Notes: generated by a model from the letters alone, not told the origin. A stretch of DNA of 64,000 nt from Halomonas sp. 25-S5 (GCF_029889845.1 NZ_JARANV010000022.1:1-64000); one strand, 5' to 3'; counted from the first letter of the stretch, positions 6,381 to 15,185 are shown. A program made the numbers and translations.

Positions 6381-8372
6381 TCAGGCCAAGATCACGCCAT
6401 CGCGGCCCCGCCGCTTCGCCTCGTAGCTCGCCGCGTCGGCGCGGCCGATCACCTCCTGGATGTCAGTGTCCCCGGCCAGGAGGGTGGTGACGCCCACGCT
6501 CATGGTCACCCGGAATTCGTGTCCTTCGTGGATCACCGAGAGGCCGGCCACCGCCCCACGCAAGGACTCGGCGATGCGTCGGGCCTGGTCGACATCACAG
6601 CTCGGCAGCAGCACGGCGAACTCGTCCCCGCCCTGACGCGCCACATGGTCGCTGACACGCACCACCCCGTTCACCGCCTCGGCGATGCGCCGCAGCATCG
6701 TGTCGCCCAGGGCATGCCCGCCCACGTCGTTGACCGGCTTGAACCGGTCGAGGTCGAACAGCAGCAGCGCCGAGGGCGTCTCGGCCTTGCGCCAGGCGGC
6801 CAGCGCCTCCTCGAGCCGGCGCTCGAAGCCACGGCGGTTGAGCAGGCCGGTGAGGGGGTCGTGCTCGGCCTCCCACTGGCGCAGCGACTCCTGCTCGCGG
6901 TGCAGGGTGATGTCCTTGACGATGCCCACGAAGCCGATCAGCTGGCCGTCGATGAGCACGCGGCTGGCATGCACCTCCAGCCAGAGCAGCGTCCCGTCGG
7001 CCCGGTAGTAGCGGAACTGGCGCAGGAAATCCTCGCCGCTGTGTTGGCTGGACTGCCAGAGCGCCAGGATGGCGTCGCGGTCATCGGCATGCAGCCCGGC
7101 CAGCCACTGGGCGTGATGGCGCGGGCTGGCCGTCCGGCCCGCCAGCTCGACCAGGGCCCGGTTGGCATAGGTGATCCTCCCCCGGCTGTCGGTCACGAAC
7201 ATGCCCACGGGCGACTCGTCGAGGATGGCCTCGAGGAAGGCCTGGCGGTCCCGCCACCGGGCCATGGCCTGGCCACGCTCTCGCTCCAGCCGGTTCAGGG
7301 CGTCCCCGACGCGCTGGATCTCCTGCATCCGGGAGGTCAGGGCGACATGGGTACGCTCTCCCCGGCCAAGCTCCCCGATCTGGCCCTCGAGGTGATAGAG
7401 GGGACGCAGCGCCAGCCAGAGCAGCCAGCCCATCAACGGCAGCAGCACCACGGCGATCAGCAGGCCAACGTTGGCCAGCCGCTGGAACAGGCCCCTGACG
7501 GGCGACATCACCTGCTCGCGCGGCAGGTAGACGCCCACGATCCAGTCAGCCGTCCAGATCTGGCGAAAGGCCTGGTAGGTCGCCTGGCCGTCGAGGGCGG
7601 GCCCGCGGGTCTCGCCTTCCCACCCCAGTTGGGCCAGGGTCAGCGACGGGTTGGCATCCTCGGCAGGCAGGGAGGCGAGGAGGCGCGATCGGTCGGGATG
7701 ATAGAGAATCCGGCCCGACGCGGTGGCAATGGCGGCATAGCCGCCATCGCCGAGCCGGATCCTGCGCAACAGCTCGAACAGCCCGCCCTGGCGGATGTTC
7801 ACCAGCCCGCCCAGGGCGCCCTGGAAATCGCCCGCCTCGTCGAACAGCGGGACCAGGAACAGCAGCATGGGCATCCCGCTGACGCGCCCGATGAAGGGCT
7901 CGCTCACGTAGGGCCGCTTGAACCCCTTGACGAACTGGAAGTAGTCACGGAGGCCTGCATCCAGGCCTTCTCGTCCCGGCATCTGCGGCCAATCGGCCCG
8001 GATGGTACCGGCAGCATCGAACAGCAGGAGGCCCTCGAACCACTCCAGCAGCGCACTGTTGGCCGCCAGCAGGGTGTGCGGGTCACTCCCCTCACCGGCC
8101 TTCGGCGGCATCCGCTCGGCGAGCTGCCCGAGGGCGGCGAGCCGGCTGTCGACCTGATGGGTCAGCTCGTCGGCGATCAGGCGAGCCTCGTAGTTCAGGT
8201 GGATCAGGTTCGACTCCTCGGACAGCGAGCGGCTCGATGTCCAGCCGGCCCACATCACCAGGGCCACCACGATGATCCAGGTCGCGGCGAGCCCTAGCAG
8301 CAGACGGCCCTTCAGGGAGAGGGCCCAGGCGCCGGCCCGGGCGAGGGAACGTCGCGGCAAGCAGACCTCCAT
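6381..8372 (-). CDS. Membrane-bound diguanylate cyclase (Cache-PAS-GGDEF)
   Basis: A 663-residue signalling protein that makes cyclic-di-GMP from GTP. Order: TM helix at about 22-44; extracytoplasmic Cache-type sensor at about 45-300; second TM helix at 301-322; HAMP-like linker; PAS domain at about 378-495 with a PAC-like end; GGDEF domain at about 505-660. The catalytic GGDEF is intact at 581-585, and an RxxD inhibitory site (RVSD) lies exactly five residues upstream, so product inhibition is expected. No EAL domain is present. The start at 8372 has a short AGGA site; the longer frame to 8798 runs through non-coding DNA and an 8-bp repeat array. The extracellular ligand is unknown. Confidence 0.9.
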   Translation of the reverse strand: MEVCLPRRSLARAGAWALSLKGRLLLGLAATWIIVVALVMWAGWTSSRSLSEESNLIHLNYEARLIADELTHQVDSRLAALGQLAERMPPKAGEGSDPHTLLAANSALLEWFEGLLLFDAAGTIRADWPQMPGREGLDAGLRDYFQFVKGFKRPYVSEPFIGRVSGMPMLLFLVPLFDEAGDFQGALGGLVNIRQGGLFELLRRIRLGDGGYAAIATASGRILYHPDRSRLLASLPAEDANPSLTLAQLGWEGETRGPALDGQATYQAFRQIWTADWIVGVYLPREQVMSPVRGLFQRLANVGLLIAVVLLPLMGWLLWLALRPLYHLEGQIGELGRGERTHVALTSRMQEIQRVGDALNRLERERGQAMARWRDRQAFLEAILDESPVGMFVTDSRGRITYANRALVELAGRTASPRHHAQWLAGLHADDRDAILALWQSSQHSGEDFLRQFRYYRADGTLLWLEVHASRVLIDGQLIGFVGIVKDITLHREQESLRQWEAEHDPLTGLLNRRGFERRLEEALAAWRKAETPSALLLFDLDRFKPVNDVGGHALGDTMLRRIAEAVNGVVRVSDHVARQGGDEFAVLLPSCDVDQARRIAESLRGAVAGLSVIHEGHEFRVTMSVGVTTLLAGDTDIQEVIGRADAASYEAKRRGRDGVILA

Positions 8373-8402
8373 GTCCTGTGTCGAAGACCCGACTCTAACA
8401 TG

Positions 8403-8442
8403 GCCATCCCGCCATCCCGCCATCCCGCCATCCCGCCATCCC
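8403..8442. repeat. 8-bp tandem array, five copies of GCCATCCC
   Basis: Five perfect head-to-tail copies of GCCATCCC lie 30-70 bp upstream of the diguanylate cyclase start codon, within its probable leader. Slippage here would change leader length but not a protein. Apart from this array the interval 8373-8685 (313 bp) shows no gene. Confidence 0.85.
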
Positions 8443-8685
8443 GTCAACGCCGCCACCAACGCCGCCACGCGTGTCGCAGGCGAGCGGCCACGCCGAGGAA
8501 GCTGCCGATGTCGGCCCGGGGCATGGCCAGCTGGAAGCCCTGGAACGAGGAGTCTCGATCCGAGCATCACCATGAGGACCCAGCGGCCGCAGGGCCCGCT
8601 GTAAGGTAGGCCGGCGACACGACACCAAGCAGCAGGACCTGACGACAGGTCTCTTCCACTCCCCACTAGACCAAGAGGTGTCACC

Positions 8686-8904
8686 ATGAAGATGAAACTG
8701 CTTATCGCTGGCCTGCTTACCAGTCTGATGATGGCCGGCTCCGCCCTGGCCATGGATTCCGCCGCCATCGAGAAGCATATGGCCAAGATCAATGACAACT
8801 ATAGCAAGAACGTTGAGAAGGAAGGCAAGGTAAAGGCGCTCGAGGAGAAGGTCGAGGAGCTCGAGGAAATGATCCAGATGATGTTGGACGACGAAGATGC
8901 CTAG
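8686..8904 (+). CDS. Small exported coiled-coil protein
   Basis: A 72-residue protein with a clear signal peptide (MKMKLLIAGLLTSLMMAGSA, predicted cleavage after ALA at about 22). The mature peptide of about 50 residues is highly charged, with heptad-like leucine/methionine spacing (KALEEKVEELEEMIQMML), predicting a short acidic amphipathic helix or coiled coil. An AGAGGTG site precedes the ATG. The family is not recognised. A convergent hairpin terminator follows. Possible roles are a Lpp-like or periplasmic adaptor peptide, but no lipobox cysteine is present. Confidence 0.65.
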   Translation: MKMKLLIAGLLTSLMMAGSALAMDSAAIEKHMAKINDNYSKNVEKEGKVKALEEKVEELEEMIQMMLDDEDA

Positions 8905-8935
8905 CGCTCACTAGGCACACCATGTTTGACAGCAA

Positions 8936-8966
8936 AGGCCCCCGGCGCAACATGCACCGGGGGCCT
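8936..8966. terminator. Shared hairpin between convergent genes
   Basis: AGGCCCCCGG and CCGGGGGCCT form a 10-bp GC-rich stem with an 11-nt loop. On the minus strand it is followed by TTTGCTG, so it works best for the gene ending at 8992, but it also lies just after the small plus-strand gene. Confidence 0.75.
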
Positions 8967-8991
8967 CGTCATGTCGTGGCGCAGGAAAGGC

Positions 8992-10026
8992 TTACCGACG
9001 ATCCAGCTGCTGCACCTTGAGCTCGTAGTTGTTGACGCCGGACATTGCGGAGCCGAACTTCTGGCCCTGCACGCGGATGCGATAGCGGCCCGGCGCGAGC
9101 TCGGTCGTCAGGTCAACGTCACCATCGAACCCCTGCCCGGCATCCTTGGCGACCACGCGGCCCGACTCGTCGAGCACCTCGAGCTCGATACGGTAGGTGT
9201 CCTCGTAGCCGGTCGGGTAGGTCGAGGTGGTGATGGCCACGGTGCCACGCTCGGCCACCTCGAAGGTCAATACCTCGCCACGGGCACGGATCTTGACGTC
9301 GGTAACGATGGTCTCGAAGCGGCGCTGGGAGGCGCTCTGTTGCTGGGATGCAGGCGCTTGTGCTGCCTGGACTGCGGGGTGCGATCCCGCGCCTCCCTCA
9401 TCGTCAGGCTGTGACGTGCCGGTTGACGACGCCTGGTTCGATGCGCCAATGGTCGCCACACTATCCCGGTTGCGCACGAAGACGCTGCGGCTGCCTTCCC
9501 GTCCGTTGCCGGTGAAGACCAGCCCCTGGCCCTCGCTGACAGCATCCTCAAGAGGTCGCCCCTGGTCGTCAAGGCCAGCGACGGTGATATAGAAGCTGTT
9601 TCCCCTCCTGCTGCGGGTGCCGAACTTTCGGCCCTCCACGCGCAGCGTGTAGTCGCCGGGCTGAAGGCGTTGACGCATGGCCAGGCCACCGTTCTGGCCC
9701 AGCGCCTCGCCACGGGCGATCTCACGCCCCTGATCGTCCAGCAGCACGGCGGCCACGCGGTAGTCCTGTGACTCGCCACCCGGGATGCTGCTCTCGAAGA
9801 GGTATTGACCGGCCTCGTTGACCGTGAAGTCATGCTCATGGGGCGTGCCGTAGAGGAAGCTGCGGCTGCGGGCGTCGTTGTCGGCCTGCAAAAAGCCCGT
9901 CAGGTCGAGCTGCTTGCCCTCCTCACGGAACCGTTCCTGCATGGCACTCTCCGCCGCCCATAGCGATGCCGAGCTGAGTGACATGCCCAGCGCCAGCAGG
10001 CCGATGGTCATCTTCTGGTGTTTCAT
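8992..10026 (-). CDS. Exported protein with a duplicated beta-rich domain
   Basis: A 344-residue protein with an N-terminal signal peptide (ending SLWAAES) and no further membrane helix. Two homologous beta-sandwich-like modules can be seen, each ending in the same pattern: PGDYTLRVEGRKFGTRSRRG followed by NSFYITV near residues 117-145, and PGRYRIRVQGQKFGSAMSGV followed by NNYELKV near 312-340. A low-complexity linker rich in S, Q and A separates them (about 195-235). The pattern resembles bacterial pre-peptidase C-terminal-like domains, which bind surfaces or ligands, but no catalytic domain is attached. GAGG precedes the ATG. The specific function is unknown; it is probably secreted or periplasmic. 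Confidence 0.65.
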   Translation of the reverse strand: MKHQKMTIGLLALGMSLSSASLWAAESAMQERFREEGKQLDLTGFLQADNDARSRSFLYGTPHEHDFTVNEAGQYLFESSIPGGESQDYRVAAVLLDDQGREIARGEALGQNGGLAMRQRLQPGDYTLRVEGRKFGTRSRRGNSFYITVAGLDDQGRPLEDAVSEGQGLVFTGNGREGSRSVFVRNRDSVATIGASNQASSTGTSQPDDEGGAGSHPAVQAAQAPASQQQSASQRRFETIVTDVKIRARGEVLTFEVAERGTVAITTSTYPTGYEDTYRIELEVLDESGRVVAKDAGQGFDGDVDLTTELAPGRYRIRVQGQKFGSAMSGVNNYELKVQQLDRR

Positions 10027-10058
10027 GAAACCTCACTTGGCTGCGTTAGCATTCAATG

Positions 10059-10087
10059 AAAAAAGCCGACCCCGGAGGATCGGCTTT
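10059..10087 (-). terminator. Rho-independent terminator of the porin gene
   Basis: On the minus strand, AAAGCCGA and TCGGCTTT form an 8-bp stem followed directly by a run of six T (plus-strand A at 10059-10064), 46 bp after the porin stop codon. Confidence 0.85.
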
Positions 10088-10133
10088 CGGTATCGAAACC
10101 CAGGGGCAGGGTCAGGCCCTGCGACCACGGGGT

Positions 10134-11288
10134 TTAGAAGAGGTAGACGGCACCCACGGAAACACCATCGTCCAGGTCGTTTTCGCGATCGTACCAGGCA
10201 CCCTCGATGAAGGTGTACATGGCAGCGGAGACGTTGTAGGTGGCACCGACAACGACTTCGTTGTAGCTCTCGTCTTCACGGTCGGTCGGCCAGTCACCGC
10301 TGGTGAAGGCGTCATCGGCGGTATCGAGGAAGTTGCCACCACCCACGTCGACGTACTGGTAGGCACCGTAGATGTCACCCATGCCGTAGCCGTAGCGGGC
10401 ACCCAGGCCATAGAAGTTGGTGTCGGCAACAAAGTCGTTGTCGGACTGGAAGCGCTCCAGCTTCAGGGCCACACGCAGGGTATCGATGGTGTACTGACCG
10501 GTGATACCGTACTGCTCACCGGCCTCGAAGTCGCCAGAGATCGGGATATCATCAGCATCGACACCGGTGTAGCTGCCCTGGTTGTTGTCCAGGTTATCGT
10601 AGAGCGCGGCGATGGAGAAGGCGCCGGCAGTATACTTCACGCCACCGTAGAAGGAGGCGTTGCTGTCGGAATCTTGCTTGACATTCACGCTGCCGCCATT
10701 AGTGATGTCAATATTCGCATCACCATCGGACTCAGCATCACCCTCGTACTGGGTACCCACGGCGAACTGGAAGCCATTGAAGGACGGCGACATGTACTGC
10801 AGCTTGTTGCCTTCGCGCGAATCTTCGATACCCACGATGCGGCTGTTGGAGTCGCTGACGTCGAAGTATTCGTTGTTGGTGACCGGATCCTGAATCCAGT
10901 CGTCGATCAGCGCATCCCAGGAGCCCAGGCGTACGTCACCGAAGTTGCCCTTCAGGCCAAAATAGGCCTGATCGCCGCGGTTAATACCACGGGTGCTTCC
11001 CTTGGCCTCGTCGGCGGTGAACTCCCACTCGCCCTTGAAGTAGCCGGTCAAGCCTTGGGAGATGGCGTGCTCACCAGCCACGCCGATGGTAGAGCCGTTG
11101 TCGAAGATCTCGTCTTCGGAATCGACGGTACCTGTGTTTTCATTCGCGGTCTCGACAGTCTTGTAGGCAATCTGCAGGTTGCCGTAGAGGTCGAGCTTGG
11201 TGCCGTCCTGGTTGTAGACGGTGGCGGCCTGGGCGCCGGAGGCAGCCAGAGCACCGGCGATAGCAGTCGCTAACAGTGTCTTTTTCAT
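10134..11288 (-). CDS. Outer-membrane general porin
   Basis: A 384-residue porin. The signal peptide is MKKTLLATAIAGALAASGAQ with cleavage after AQA, followed by the typical porin start (ATVYNQDGTKLDLYGNLQIA). The mature protein is acidic with alternating beta-strand pattern, carries a loop-3-like acidic segment, and ends VGAVYLF with the C-terminal phenylalanine needed for BAM-dependent outer-membrane insertion. It belongs to the 16-stranded Gram-negative porin group. AAGGAA precedes the ATG, a strong terminator follows, and a candidate promoter lies about 185 bp upstream, implying a long 5' leader. Its acidic nature suits a halophile's exposed proteins. Confidence 0.92.
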   Translation of the reverse strand: MKKTLLATAIAGALAASGAQAATVYNQDGTKLDLYGNLQIAYKTVETANENTGTVDSEDEIFDNGSTIGVAGEHAISQGLTGYFKGEWEFTADEAKGSTRGINRGDQAYFGLKGNFGDVRLGSWDALIDDWIQDPVTNNEYFDVSDSNSRIVGIEDSREGNKLQYMSPSFNGFQFAVGTQYEGDAESDGDANIDITNGGSVNVKQDSDSNASFYGGVKYTAGAFSIAALYDNLDNNQGSYTGVDADDIPISGDFEAGEQYGITGQYTIDTLRVALKLERFQSDNDFVADTNFYGLGARYGYGMGDIYGAYQYVDVGGGNFLDTADDAFTSGDWPTDREDESYNEVVVGATYNVSAAMYTFIEGAWYDRENDLDDGVSVGAVYLF

Positions 11289-11473
11289 TGCGATAGTTCC
11301 TTATTGACTAGCTTGCTGTTTCGATCGTGGCTGCCCGTTCTTGATGAGCGGGTCAGCGGCTTGGCCGGTCTTGGTGCCGGTTCTCGTGCCTGCGAGCTCC
11401 CTCCCGGGAGGTGGCAGGACGCGAGCCAGACCTCGGCAAAGCCTTGTTATAGTCCAATGCTCGCAAGAGGAAC

Positions 11474-11503
11474 TCTATACCGGGATATACGGGAACGCAA
11501 CAA
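11474..11503 (-). promoter_or_regulatory. Candidate sigma-70 promoter for the porin
   Basis: On the minus strand TTGTTG (11503-11498), an 18-bp spacer and TATAGA (11479-11474) give a reasonable promoter in the only AT-rich stretch of the 11289-11695 gap. A small palindrome ATCAGG-CA-CCTGAT lies at 11629-11642. No gene is seen in this 407-bp interval. Confidence 0.35.
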
Positions 11504-11695
11504 GAAAAAAACACTGTTTTCCTTCGCTGCGAACCTCCTCCCCGGCGCGTCCCTCTGCCCTTGCGATGCGGGCGCCATCCCGGCGTGCCCGGTGCCCGTT
11601 CGGCCTGCCATGACGCTCCGGCAAGCGAATCAGGCACCTGATGCGATGAGCGGATTTATCATGCCTCGCGAATATGACGAAGACAAGTCAGCGCC

Positions 11696-12751
11696 TCAAC
11701 GCGGGTTGTGCTTGGCGAGCAGCGCGGAGAGCTTCTCGTCCAGGCTGGCGGGCTCCCGGCCCGGCCCAGCGCTCCCGGCCGCGGCGGGTTCCGGGCGCGA
11801 GGAAGGCGCGGCCGCCTTGGCGGCTTCGTGCCGGGTCGCTTCGGCTGGGGGCTTGCCGCGCTGTCGGGCCGGGCGGCCCTTCTGGCGGCGGTCGGCCTGC
11901 AGCCGCTCGAGCTTCTTGTGGGCATGCTCGGCGGCGGCGGCATCCACCCGCCCGGCCGGCTCGCCGGCCAGGTCGAGGCGCTCGGCGCCCTCGCGTACGG
12001 ACTTGAGGTAGCGCGGCAGGTTGACGTAACAAGCCAGCGCCCGGCGCACCAGCTTCTCGGGCCAGGACTCACGCGCGGTCAACTCCTCGTGGATGCCGAC
12101 CTTGAGCGGCCGAGTATGGCCCTTGAAGAAGGTCGAGGCGTAGCGCTGGTACCACTGGTCGAGCAGCGCCTGGGGGGATGGTGCCTCCTCGGCGGATGCC
12201 TCGCCCTGGAGCTTGGCTTCAACGGCAGGCTCGGGATCGGCCTGTGCCGGTTGCAGCGCCGACGGGACGGGCTTCTCGGGGGTAGCAGGCGGTTCGCCAG
12301 CGGCCTCGCCGGCGTCAGGCTGCCTGGGGCGATGACCGATCAGCGCGGAGAGCCCCTGGGCGCGGCGCGCCTGGCGATGGAAGAGCGACGCCGGGGCCTC
12401 GGCGGGCTCGCGCTCGAGCAGGCGCCGGTTGTGCGCCTCGAGTTCGCGGTTCTGCTCGTCGAGCTCGCGGTTCTCCTCGGCGAGCTCCAGGCGGGTGGCC
12501 TCCAGCTCGGCGAGTCGCGCCTCCAGTTCGCCGCATCGCTGCGCCAGGGCCTGCCGGCCGGCCTGCTCCTCGCGGGCCTCGGCGGCCAGCTCGGCATTGC
12601 TCGCCTCCAGCTCGACGCGACGGTGTTCCAGCTCGGCCAGCCGAGTGTGCAGGGCATCCTGCTGGACGCGGGATTCCCGCAAGTCGCCCAGCAAGGCCGC
12701 GGCGCGGCTCTCCAGCTGTTCCAGCAGGCGGGTTGAGCGTTCCTCGATCAC
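11696..12751 (-). CDS. ProQ/FinO-domain RNA-binding protein with long N-terminal coiled coil
   Basis: A 351-residue protein starting at GTG 12751, preceded by GGAGG at good spacing. Residues 1-115 are an almost continuous Glu/Arg/Leu-rich coiled coil. A flexible Pro/Ala/Glu linker (about 116-190) leads to a ProQ/FinO domain at about 195-290 (LLDQWYQRYASTFF, HTRPLKVGIHEEL, LVRRALACYVNLPRYLKSV). The C-terminal tail is Arg/Lys/Ala-rich. ProQ/FinO domains bind structured RNAs and sRNA-mRNA duplexes and act as RNA chaperones. The usual arrangement puts the FinO domain N-terminal with a C-terminal Tudor-like domain, so a long N-terminal coiled coil is atypical and suggests oligomerisation. Confidence 0.82.
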   Translation of the reverse strand: MIEERSTRLLEQLESRAAALLGDLRESRVQQDALHTRLAELEHRRVELEASNAELAAEAREEQAGRQALAQRCGELEARLAELEATRLELAEENRELDEQNRELEAHNRRLLEREPAEAPASLFHRQARRAQGLSALIGHRPRQPDAGEAAGEPPATPEKPVPSALQPAQADPEPAVEAKLQGEASAEEAPSPQALLDQWYQRYASTFFKGHTRPLKVGIHEELTARESWPEKLVRRALACYVNLPRYLKSVREGAERLDLAGEPAGRVDAAAAEHAHKKLERLQADRRQKGRPARQRGKPPAEATRHEAAKAAAPSSRPEPAAAGSAGPGREPASLDEKLSALLAKHNPR

Positions 12752-12790
12752 GTCCTGGTCCTCCAGTGCGCCTTCCCGGTGATTCCTCGG

Positions 12791-12818
12791 GCCGTGGCCG
12801 ATAGCGGCCGGCCACGGC
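12791..12818. terminator. Hairpin downstream of folA
   Basis: GCCGTGGCC and GGCCACGGC form a 9-bp stem with a 10-nt loop, 63 bp past the folA stop. A second perfect 16-bp palindrome, GTCGCCGGCCGGCGAC, lies at 12861-12876 right after the stop. Neither has a T run, so termination may be Rho-assisted. Confidence 0.45.
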
Positions 12819-12880
12819 ACCTGCTGCTCAGTCTGTGCCAGGCGTGGCGTGGTGACAAATGTCGCCGGCCGGCGACGGCG

Positions 12881-13432
12881 TCAACGCCGCTGCCCTTGAT
12901 ATCGGCGGTACTGCACGAACTGGTAGGCCGGCTGGCCCTCGGCGGGCTCGCCGGGTACCCGCTGCACCGCCTGCCACTCGGTCATGTCGAGCGCGGGGAA
13001 ACGGGCATCGCCCTGCACCTCGATATCCACCTCGGTGAGGTAGAGCCGGCTGGCGAAGGGCAGCATTTGTTCATAGACCTGGGCGCCGCCCATCACCATG
13101 ATCTCCTCGACGCCATCGATGATGGCCTGCTGGTCGGCGAGCGCCAGCGCGGAGGGGAGGTCATGGCAGACCCGCACGCCCTCTGGGTGGAAGTCGGGGT
13201 CGCGGGTCAAAACGATGTTGAGCCGTCCGGGCAGTGGCCGGCCGATAGAATCAAAGGTCTTGTGTCCCATGATAATCGGCTTGGCCTGGGTCATGCGCTT
13301 GAAGAACTTCAGGTCCTCCGGCAGGTACCAGGGCAGCTGGTTGTCCACCCCGATCACCCGGTTGCGGGACAGCGCGGCGATCATCGCCACGGGGACCAGG
13401 GTCTCGTCGGTCATGCCAGGGGTCTCGCTCAT
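12881..13432 (-). CDS. folA: Dihydrofolate reductase
   Basis: A 183-residue enzyme that reduces dihydrofolate to tetrahydrofolate with NADPH, regenerating the folate oxidised by thymidylate synthase. Family landmarks: [57 protein letters not shown], and the cofactor loop [14 protein letters not shown]. The ATG at 13432 overlaps the thyA stop as ATGA and follows GAGGTGGCC; a second in-frame ATG at 13414 is possible. It forms an operon with thyA. Confidence 0.97.
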   Translation of the reverse strand: MSETPGMTDETLVPVAMIAALSRNRVIGVDNQLPWYLPEDLKFFKRMTQAKPIIMGHKTFDSIGRPLPGRLNIVLTRDPDFHPEGVRVCHDLPSALALADQQAIIDGVEEIMVMGGAQVYEQMLPFASRLYLTEVDIEVQGDARFPALDMTEWQAVQRVPGEPAEGQPAYQFVQYRRYQGQRR

Positions 13433-14250
13433 ACGGCCACCTCGGCCTTGATAGGGGGATGCGGGTCGTAGCCCTCGATGGCGATATGCTCGAAGCGGAA
13501 GGCGAAGAGCTCGTCGACGCCTGGGTCGAGCACCAGGCGCGGCGCGGCGCGCGGCGTGCGCGAGAGCTGCTCCTCGGCCTGCTCGAGGTGATTGAGGTAG
13601 AGATGGGCATCGCCCAGGGTGTGTACGAAGTCGCCGGGTTCGAGACCCGAGACCCGGGCGATCATCTGGGTGAGCAGCGCGTAGCTGGCGATATTGAAGG
13701 GCACGCCCAGGAAGATGTCGGCGCTGCGCTGGTAGAGCTGGCAGGAGAGCCGCCCCTCGGCCACGTAGAACTGGAACAGGCAGTGGCACGGCGGCAGGGC
13801 CATCTCGTCGACCAGCGCCGGGTTCCAGGCCGAGACCATCAGCCGCCGCGAGCGCGGGTTGGTGCGGATCTGCTCGAGGAGCCTGGCGATCTGGTCGACA
13901 TGCCCACCGCGGGGATCGGGCCAGCTGCGCCACTGGTAGCCGTAGACCGGGCCGAGATCGCCGTGCTCGTCGGCCCACGCGTCCCAGATGCGCACCCCGT
14001 TTTCCTTCAGGTAGGCGATGTTGGTGTCGCCGGCCAGGAACCACAGCAGCTCATGAATGATCGAGCGCAGGTGCAGCTTCTTGGTGGTGACCAGCGGGAA
14101 GCCGCGGGCGAGGTCGAAGCGCATCTGGTGGCCGAACAGCGAGCGGGTGCCGACGCCGGTGCGGTCGTCGCGCTCCACGCCGCGGTCGAGCACCTGGCGC
14201 ATCAGGTCGAGATAGGGCTGTTCGAGAGCAGGTAGGGTCGAGTCGGTCAC
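13429..14250 (-). CDS. thyA: Thymidylate synthase
   Basis: A 273-residue protein converting dUMP to dTMP with methylene-tetrahydrofolate. It contains [40 protein letters not shown], the catalytic cysteine in [12 protein letters not shown], and [20 protein letters not shown]. The length matches the short (E. coli-like, 264-residue) class. The start is taken as GTG 14250; a GTG at 14298 would add 16 residues without homology. Neither has a good ribosome site. It is coupled to folA by an ATGA overlap and lies downstream of a MNT/HEPN pair that separates it from lgt. Confidence 0.96.
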   Translation of the reverse strand: MTDSTLPALEQPYLDLMRQVLDRGVERDDRTGVGTRSLFGHQMRFDLARGFPLVTTKKLHLRSIIHELLWFLAGDTNIAYLKENGVRIWDAWADEHGDLGPVYGYQWRSWPDPRGGHVDQIARLLEQIRTNPRSRRLMVSAWNPALVDEMALPPCHCLFQFYVAEGRLSCQLYQRSADIFLGVPFNIASYALLTQMIARVSGLEPGDFVHTLGDAHLYLNHLEQAEEQLSRTPRAAPRLVLDPGVDELFAFRFEHIAIEGYDPHPPIKAEVAV

Positions 14251-14294
14251 GGGGGCATCGAGGCTGGGAAATGGGCGTTGGATTCTACAGGAAC

Positions 14295-14837
14295 TCACTG
14301 ATGATGTTGATCCGGGAGGTCCAGCGGTTCAGGCAGCGAGGCATCCAGCGACATGCGCTGTTGCGCATAATCCCGGAGATGGTTATAGGTCGCCATCAGC
14401 ATCATCGAGAAGCGACTGGCTGAATCCAGCGCTTCCGAGAAGGCAACCGGGTCTTGCATGTATTCGTGAATCAGCTGATTGCGGAGCTTGCGCGCCACCA
14501 GCCACGCTTCTGTACTTTCCAGGACGCCCAGCCGCTCGGCACGGTCGAGGTTTTCGATCTGGCTTCCGGTCCGCTCCGCCAGGCTTTGCAGCCAGCGAGG
14601 AATCAACTTGTCGGCGATGGTGTCCTGCATGCGGCCAATGCGCGACACGAACGCCTCAAGCCTGACGGCCTCCTCCGGGTGCTGGTCGAGGCCAGCGACC
14701 CAGTCACTGTCCAGAATGTTACCACTGCCGAACAATGTCTCCCAGCTGTAGCGGAGATGACGTCCCTCGCGCTCGACGATATCCAGAGACCAGAGAAACC
14801 GATCGATAGGCAGCAGCTGCTTCTTGTCGTGGGTCAT
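14295..14837 (-). CDS. HEPN-domain (HepT-like) putative toxin
   Basis: A 180-residue alpha-helical protein carrying the HEPN RX4HXY motif as RNQLIHEY (R119, H124, Y126). HepT-type HEPN proteins act as RNases, and their cognate MNT antitoxin inactivates them by adding AMP to the motif tyrosine. The ATG at 14837 overlaps the stop of the upstream nucleotidyltransferase (ATGA), the standard MNT-HEPN arrangement. A longer frame to 14990 is only a shadow of that gene. It is longer than classical HepT (about 140 residues), so it is a divergent member. Confidence 0.75.
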   Translation of the reverse strand: MTHDKKQLLPIDRFLWSLDIVEREGRHLRYSWETLFGSGNILDSDWVAGLDQHPEEAVRLEAFVSRIGRMQDTIADKLIPRWLQSLAERTGSQIENLDRAERLGVLESTEAWLVARKLRNQLIHEYMQDPVAFSEALDSASRFSMMLMATYNHLRDYAQQRMSLDASLPEPLDLPDQHHQ

Positions 14838-15133
14838 AACCGTTGCCCTGTCTGCATGGCGTGGCGATGAACGGGATTCAAGGCGGTAGAGGGGTCGATC
14901 ACCAGAATGTCTATCGGCCGATCCCCGATACGCAGTTGCAGTCGAGCCGTCAGGGTCAACATCTTGTCCACCTTGCTCTCGATCTCGCAAGGGCTTTCCA
15001 CCAGGAGATCGATGTCCCCTCCCCTGGCGTCATCATCCAGCCGGGAGCCGAAGACTCTGACGTTCACTTCATCGCCAAATACCTCGGCAGCAGTCTGCTT
15101 GATGATCGCGATCTGCTCGGCAGAAAGCCGCAT
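14834..15133 (-). CDS. MNT-family minimal nucleotidyltransferase, putative antitoxin
   Basis: A 99-residue minimal nucleotidyltransferase with the diagnostic motif FGSRLDDDARGGDIDLLVE (G29, S30, D40, D42) and a second strand, RPIDILVID, that would supply the third acidic residue. The ATG at 15133 is preceded by GGAGG at good spacing. Paired by overlap with the HEPN gene it forms a MntA-HepT-like module; MntA enzymes transfer AMP to the HEPN tyrosine. The module lies between lgt and thyA, which are adjacent in many gammaproteobacteria. Confidence 0.82.
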   Translation of the reverse strand: MRLSAEQIAIIKQTAAEVFGDEVNVRVFGSRLDDDARGGDIDLLVESPCEIESKVDKMLTLTARLQLRIGDRPIDILVIDPSTALNPVHRHAMQTGQRL

Positions 15134-15185
15134 GCTCAACCTCCATTTCCATCACCACATGTCGGGCCACCCTTACACCATGGGT

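Noticed and set aside
8373..8798. 142-residue N-terminal extension of the diguanylate cyclase
   Set aside because: It overlaps the small exported-protein gene on the other strand and the 8-bp array; the TM-Cache start at 8372 is sufficient.
12881..14044. 387-codon minus frame spanning the folA-thyA boundary
   Set aside because: Its N-terminal half is an out-of-frame reading of thyA; only the folA part is real, starting at 13432.
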